A stretch of 64,000 nt of DNA, from the NCBI GenBank assembly GCA_963812795.1, contig CAWEWG010000012.1:1-64000 (forward strand), read 5' to 3'. The position numbers and the translations under genes were made by a program. The notes below the pieces were generated by a model, which saw only the letters and a program-made list of their open reading frames with translations, had not been told where the DNA came from and searched no databases. Below are positions 58,741-64,000 of the stretch, piece by piece (the first letter of the stretch is position 1; each line of letters opens with the position of its first letter). Source of the stretch: Hyphomicrobium_A sp963812795 (lineage in GTDB: Bacteria > Pseudomonadota > Alphaproteobacteria > Rhizobiales > Hyphomicrobiaceae).

Positions 58741-58766
58741 ATGGCCGCGCCAGGCGGCGCGGCCAT
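58741..58766 (-). terminator. Terminator-like hairpin after the GlsB gene
   Basis: ATGGCCGCGCC (58741-58751) pairs perfectly with GGCGCGGCCAT (58756-58766) around the loop AGGC. It sits 21 bases downstream of the GlsB stop on the minus strand; only a short TTTG follows, so it is a weak Rho-independent terminator. Confidence 0.5.
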
Positions 58767-58786
58767 CCTCAAAAGACGGTTCTGCG

Positions 58787-59041
58787 TCAAGCCACGCGAC
58801 GGACGAGGCCGATGAGCAGCAGCAGCACAATCGCTCCAATCGTAGCCGAGACGATCTGGCCGACGAGGCCGGCCATTCCGAAGCCGAGTTGCGGCATGAG
58901 CCACGCACCAATAAACGCGCCGATGACGCCGATAACGATGTTGCCGATCAGGCCGAAACCATAGCCTTTCACCAGCGTGCCGGCCAACCAGCCGGCAATG
59001 GCGCCAATGAGCAGCAGCACGAGCAGTGACTGGATATCCAT
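58787..59041 (-). CDS. GlsB/YeaQ/YmgE family stress-response membrane protein
   Basis: This 84-residue protein has three glycine-rich helices: LLVLLLIGAIAGWLAGTLVK, LIGNIVIGVIGAFIGAWLMP and LVGQIVSATIGAIVLLLLIG. This is the transglycosylase-associated/YeaQ pattern. The exact role is unknown, but homologues respond to stress. The ATG at 59041 begins MDIQSLLV. Confidence 0.85.
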   Translation of the reverse strand: MDIQSLLVLLLIGAIAGWLAGTLVKGYGFGLIGNIVIGVIGAFIGAWLMPQLGFGMAGLVGQIVSATIGAIVLLLLIGLVRRVA

Positions 59042-59395
59042 AGGCATCTGTTTTGACTCCCCTGAGCGCGAGCGCTTTTTAACCGCGGATCCATGCCGCG
59101 GCATCGTTCAGGAGGACGTGCCTCAAATACGTCTACTGGAGCCCCGGCGGCGACGTCCTCCGCGTTCCCCTTATCGCCCGATTCGGGCGAAGGGCCCCGT
59201 ACCCTCTGTACATCGAGTTGCAGAGGCACGATAGGCGGCGCGCCAGGACGGCGCCCGGGCGCGTGGCCGGGCAGCCACATCGGTCGACGATCGGCTTACG
59301 GTGAAATCTTGGCGGTGAAGTCTAGGGCCCGCCGGGTCCCGCGCCGTTAGGGCGGCGCGGGATCCCGGCGAGAAGGGCGGCAACGGCTGCCGCGC
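59042..59395. other. Non-coding region between PII and GlsB genes
   Basis: The 354 bases hold no convincing gene. The stretch has two parts: the GlsB upstream region (59042-59230) and a strong hairpin after the PII gene. Confidence 0.4.
59331..59369 (-). terminator. Strong hairpin after the PII gene
   Basis: GCCGGGTCCCGCGCC and GGCGCGGGATCCCGGC make a long stem with one bulged base around a short loop, starting 27 bases after the PII stop on the minus strand. No T-run follows. Confidence 0.5.
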
Positions 59396-59734
59396 TCAGA
59401 TGGCGGCCTCGGCGGTCTCACCCGTGCGGATGCGGACCATGGCCTCGATCGGCGAGACGAAGATCTTGCCGTCGCCGATGGCGCCGGTGTTGGCGGCAGC
59501 GCGGATGGCGGCGACGACGCCGTCGGCCTGGGCGCTGGCCACGGCCAGCTCGATCTTCACCTTCGGCAACAGGTTCACCGAGTACTCGGCGCCGCGGTAG
59601 ATCTCCGTGTGACCCTTCTGACGGCCGAAACCCTTCACCTCGGTCACGGTCATGCCCTGGATGCCGAGCTTGGTCAGCGCGGCGCGCACTTCGTCCAGCT
59701 TGAAGGGCTTGATGATGGCGGTAACAAGCTTCAT
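59396..59734 (-). CDS. glnB: Nitrogen regulatory PII protein
   Basis: This 112-residue PII signal protein senses 2-oxoglutarate and ATP/ADP. It has the start MKLVTAIIKPFKLDEVRAAL, the T-loop with uridylylation site Tyr in HTEIYRGAEYSVNLLPK, the B-loop NTGAIGDGKIFVSPIEAMVR and the C-loop RIRTGETAEAAI. GlnB and GlnK cannot be separated by eye; neither amtB nor glnA is adjacent. A sigma-54-like promoter about 95 bases upstream favours a nitrogen-controlled GlnK-type gene. Confidence 0.92.
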   Translation of the reverse strand: MKLVTAIIKPFKLDEVRAALTKLGIQGMTVTEVKGFGRQKGHTEIYRGAEYSVNLLPKVKIELAVASAQADGVVAAIRAAANTGAIGDGKIFVSPIEAMVRIRTGETAEAAI

Positions 59735-60049
59735 GGGGAGCACTCCTTGTGTATGTCCCTATCACCCTCTCGGGCATTTCCCCGCCGGAGTTTCACACCC
59801 GACGATTGGTTAACGCCGATAGTGGTAATCAATTAACGTGCCAAGTCGTTTTGGATGATGCCAAGCCATTGCTTTATTGAATGATTTTTTGAAATCCGCG
59901 TCTGTCACTTGCCGGTCGCAAATGCGCTTTCCGCCGCCTCCTGCTTAAACTTTAGGCGCCCGTTTGGCGAGGAAAGAAGTCGCCGACCGCAGCGCACCCG
60001 ACAACCGTGCAGTGCACAGAACGGTCTCTGGGCAGAGCGTACGGTGGAC
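59735..60049. other. AT-richer intergenic region upstream of the PII gene
   Basis: The 315 bases between the PII gene and the carrier-like gene contain no convincing gene. The stretch is AT-richer around 59,810-59,900 and holds the candidate sigma-54 promoter. Confidence 0.45.
59827..59844 (-). promoter_or_regulatory. Candidate sigma-54 promoter of the PII gene
   Basis: On the minus strand it reads TTGGCACGTTAATTGATT, close to the -24/-12 consensus TTGGCAC-N5-TTGC, with a C-to-A difference in the -12 GC. It lies about 95 bases before the PII start at 59734. NtrC-controlled glnK genes are commonly sigma-54 dependent. Confidence 0.4.
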
Positions 60050-60352
60050 TTAACGGCGGCGGTCGGTGGCGGTGGACATCCAGCCACCCCGGCTGCGCGG
60101 GCGACGCGGGCGCGGCAGCGTCTTCAGGGCGAGACCGGCGACGACGCAGGCGACGAGATCACCTACGGTTTCGAGGTCGTCTTCGAGGGAAATCCGCATG
60201 CCATAGGCGTCCTCGAGGTCGAGGCAGATCATGGGCACGTCCAGGTCATCGATGCCGAGCTCGCTGAGGGTCGTAGTGCTGCCCACGCTGGCGGCAGGTT
60301 CGCGCATGTATTTGCGAACTATGGCGATCGATCCGGTAGTGAGGTCATGCAT
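60050..60352 (-). CDS. Acyl-carrier-like protein lacking the phosphopantetheine serine
   Basis: This 100-residue protein has an ACP-like core: TLSELGIDDLDVPMICLDLE, then DAYGMRISLEDDLETVGDLV. In ACPs the GIDSLD serine carries the prosthetic arm; here it is Asp (GIDDLD). The C-terminus after residue 80 is Pro/Arg-rich (RPRRPRSRGG). It lies 92 bases after pyrG on the same strand. It may be a degenerate or regulatory carrier; if a base error had changed the Ser codon the normal site would be restored, but that needs two changes (GAC from AGC or TCG). Confidence 0.55.
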   Translation of the reverse strand: MHDLTTGSIAIVRKYMREPAASVGSTTTLSELGIDDLDVPMICLDLEDAYGMRISLEDDLETVGDLVACVVAGLALKTLPRPRRPRSRGGWMSTATDRRR

Positions 60353-60444
60353 GCTGGCACTCGACGTGGCTGTGGACGCGTTTTCGCGGCCAATATGACC
60401 AAATCGGCGTACCCGCGCCGTTCCCTGCGGAACCACAGGCTGGA

Positions 60445-62076
<1,632 letters not shown>

Positions 62077-62176
62077 GGGCTTCGAGGATTACACGAAGGG
62101 AGGGACGATTCGAAGAGTCTTTATCGCCTCATCCCCGTTTGGGAGCCGGGCGCCTCGATTTACTCGATAAAATGCC

Positions 62177-62698
62177 TCAGATCGCCTGCCCGCAACCGGC
62201 GCGGGCTTCCTGTTCGGCGGCCGCTTTCGCCTCCGCCGGGACCACCTCGCTGGAGAGCTCGCCATTGAGGGCAGCGTAGCTTTCCTTGGTGCTGACGAAA
62301 GTGGGGTCGACCGCTTCCTTGGCATAGACGACATCGATCTTCACCGTCTGCCGGGAGCCGGCTTGCGTCTGCCCGCCCTTGTAGAATTCGTGCGCCTTGG
62401 AGCACGCGACGCCGTACTGCACGCTCGACACCTTGTAGAATTGCATCTTCTGCTCGATGCCGATCTGCGCCGCGCGGGCGCGGGCGATCTTTTCGATGCG
62501 CGCCTTCGGTGTCGCTTCCGTTCCGGTCGCCTGCACCAGGTATTGCGTGTCGCTGACCTTCGTCTCCGAGTACCCCGACGGCGCCATCATGTTGGAGGCG
62601 CTGAGCGAGGCGACGGGCTTTAAATCGCCGCCGGCGCAGGCCCCAAGCGCCACGCAGGGCAGAAGGGCCAATAGACCTGCAGCATTGGTGCGGCGCAT
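62177..62698 (-). CDS. CC0125/CC1285-type lipoprotein
   Basis: This 173-residue protein has a lipoprotein signal (LLALLPCVALGACAGG, lipobox LGAC). The mature region has SGYSETKVSDTQYLVQATGT followed by RIEKIARARAAQIGIEQKMQ, the pattern of the alphaproteobacterial CC0125/CC1285 family. The function is unknown. It lies between secG and pyrG. Confidence 0.7.
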   Translation of the reverse strand: MRRTNAAGLLALLPCVALGACAGGDLKPVASLSASNMMAPSGYSETKVSDTQYLVQATGTEATPKARIEKIARARAAQIGIEQKMQFYKVSSVQYGVACSKAHEFYKGGQTQAGSRQTVKIDVVYAKEAVDPTFVSTKESYAALNGELSSEVVPAEAKAAAEQEARAGCGQAI

Positions 62699-62817
62699 GC
62701 GATGTCCAGTCCGCGGGTAAGGAATCTACCCAACAGACTAGCGCGCGGGGACGCTCCGCATAGTGCGCGAAGGCAACAGGTCAACAGGCTAGCGCGATGA
62801 CGGCGCCGCAACGGCCC

Positions 62818-63207
62818 TTAGCGGTTCTGCGGCACCGCAGGCTGCTGCAGCTTGTCGAGAATGCCGCCGCGGGCGCCGCCCGGAGGCGGGGTAGCCGGGG
62901 CCGGCGTCTGGCCGGGAGCGGTGGTGTCGGCCGGGGCGCCGCTGGTCGCCGGGGCGCGATCGAAGAGCGAAGTGGGCGGTGCCGAGTGCTGGGCCAGCAG
63001 CGTCAGCAAGATGCTGGTGGTGAAGAAGGCTGCTGCCAACCCGGCGGTCGTGCGTGTCAGCAGGTTGGCCGTGCCGCGGCCGGTGAGAAAGCCGCCGCCA
63101 CCGCCGCCGCCGATCCCCAGCGCTCCGCCTTCCGAGCGCTGCAACAGCACCACGGCAACCAGTGCCGAGGCAATCATCAGGTGGAGAACGAGAAGGGCGG
63201 TATGCAT
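62818..63207 (-). CDS. secG: Preprotein translocase subunit SecG
   Basis: This 129-residue protein has two helices (LLVLHLMIASALVAVVLLQR and TAGLAAAFFTTSILLTLLAQ) around the conserved RSEGGALGIGGGGGGGF loop and GRGTANLLTRTT. The Pro-rich tail (APGQTPAPATPPPGG) is typical in alphaproteobacteria. The ATG at 63207 (MHTALL) is preferred over one five codons upstream. Confidence 0.93.
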   Translation of the reverse strand: MHTALLVLHLMIASALVAVVLLQRSEGGALGIGGGGGGGFLTGRGTANLLTRTTAGLAAAFFTTSILLTLLAQHSAPPTSLFDRAPATSGAPADTTAPGQTPAPATPPPGGARGGILDKLQQPAVPQNR

Positions 63208-63310
63208 GGCAATCTCTTGCAAGGTCGGGGGTTTGGCAGTGTTGGCGGCGTTCTAACGCAGATGGCCCTCGACGGCTAGGGGTCAACCCCGCGAGGCCGG
63301 GAAACCGGCG

Positions 63311-64000
63311 TTATCGCATGCCGGGCAGGGAAAACGGGCTGACGTCGCCGGGCGGCACATAAGCGCTGCTCGGGTTGCGTTTCTTCTTGCGCGCCGCCGC
63401 CTGAGGGTTCTTGGCCCCAGGCACGACGCCGGCCTCGCCACCGGGTGTCGGGCCGATGGGAACGGCGATTGCCTGTTGGTTGGGCGCCGCTTCGGTCACC
63501 GGCGCGGCAACCGGCGGCGTGACGGCGACGACTGGCGCCGGCTGCGTCGGAATATTCACGGCGGACGTTGCCGGGGCGGCCGGTCCCGCGGGTGCGACGG
63601 CAGCGGAGCCTCCCGCCGGCGCGTTCACCGGATTGACCAGCGGCGACGACGGAGCGGCCGCAGGTGGCGCCGCCGAGGTCCGTTGCGTGGGCGGGGCCGG
63701 CACGACATGCGCCGGCTTCATGGCAACCGGCGGTTGGATGGTCGGCGCCGGCATCGGCGGAGCACTGGTGCTCTTCTGGTCGGCGGGCGGCACCGGCACG
63801 GCGCGCTGCGGTGACTGCTCGGTCGCCTTGCTTGCTGTCCTTGGTGCTGTCCTGGGCATTATCCTGGGCGCTATTTTTCACCGCCGCGGCAGGCATGCCG
63901 GTCGCCGGTGTCGGCGGCGTTGCCGGCGCTACGGTCTGCTCCGGCTTGGCCGACTTGCCGCGTCGCCCGCAGCGAAATTCCAGTTGATCCTCGACCTCGA
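63311..64000 (-). CDS. Proline/alanine-rich protein, partial (one frameshift)
   Basis: The C-terminal about 170 residues are Pro/Ala/Val-rich (PPMPAPTIQPPVAMKPAHVV), end in a basic patch (ARKKKRNPSSAYVPPGDVSP) and finish SPFSLPGMR. A shift near 63,835 connects them to an upstream frame with VEDQLEFRCGRRGKSAKPEQ at the window edge. It is probably the C-terminal region of a larger protein that lies mostly outside the window. No family is recognised. Confidence 0.5.

Overview
This 64 kb window looks like two unrelated bacterial genomes joined end to end. Bases 1 to about 37,600 come from a high-GC actinobacterium, most like the deep-branching Thermoleophilia/Gaiella type. The gene order tig-clpP-clpX, valS-folC, ndk, mreBCD-mrdA-rodA, rne-rplU-rpmA-obg-nadD-rsfS is the classical actinobacterial cell-wall/translation cluster. 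GTG starts, 1-4 base start/stop overlaps, apparently leaderless promoters and a tRNA without encoded CCA all fit. From about 37,600 to 64,000 the genes are alphaproteobacterial, probably Hyphomicrobiales: adrenodoxin-type ferredoxin, FNR-like reductase, CcdA, tkt-pgk, KefB-type antiporter, KdsA, PII, secG and pyrG. The join cuts a trigger-factor tail on one side and an alphaproteobacterial hypothetical on the other, so it is most likely an assembly chimera.

Layout of part 1. A block holding a primary sigma factor, a secreted clan-A glycosidase, a DUF72 protein and a small membrane protein occurs twice in tandem (about 3.79 kb per copy, diverged, broken exactly at the repeat junction). Next come a two-copy 83-bp intergenic repeat, an NADPH-dependent MDR oxidoreductase, a truncated alpha/beta hydrolase, a 1-Cys-type peroxiredoxin and tRNA-Ala(GGC). 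Then follows a long minus-strand run: rsfS, nadD, obg, rpmA, rplU, rne, a 65-aa protein, a DUF697 protein, rodA, mrdA (with a second tandem duplication of about 1.42 kb over the mrdA/rodA junction), mreD, mreC and mreB. Further on are maf, a methyltransferase, ndk, a zinc-ribbon membrane protein with a 37-aa membrane peptide, folC, valS, two thioesterases, an HxlR regulator, a small ion-channel-like protein, gamma-glutamyltransferase, a ribbon-helix-helix regulator, clpX, clpP and the end of tig. Roughly forty single-base frameshifts interrupt otherwise well-conserved essential genes here, which points to uncorrected consensus errors.

Layout of part 2. Plus strand: a truncated hypothetical, a VWA/CoxE-like protein, a lipoprotein, a small membrane protein and a CelD/BcsL-type acetyltransferase. 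Minus strand: reductase, ferredoxin and an HPt protein. Plus strand: a 940-aa membrane-anchored coiled-coil protein and a dipeptide epimerase. The rest is almost all minus strand: MFS transporter, a possible structured RNA with a terminator, thiD, ccdA, pgk, tkt, a PfkB sugar kinase, an antiporter, kdsA, a GlsB-type protein, PII, an acyl-carrier-like protein lacking the attachment serine, pyrG, a lipoprotein, secG and a proline-rich fragment. Only two frameshifts were noticed in this part.

No wholly new system could be proven. The most useful biological leads are a ribbon-helix-helix gene preceded by an 11-bp perfect inverted repeat touching its start codon, a possible ncRNA or riboswitch upstream of the MFS gene, the serine-less acyl carrier protein, an L21 protein with an extra C-terminal domain, and twin TAACAG palindromes between rpmA and obg. 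The most important practical finding is that the window is chimeric and contains two tandem duplications that may be artefacts.
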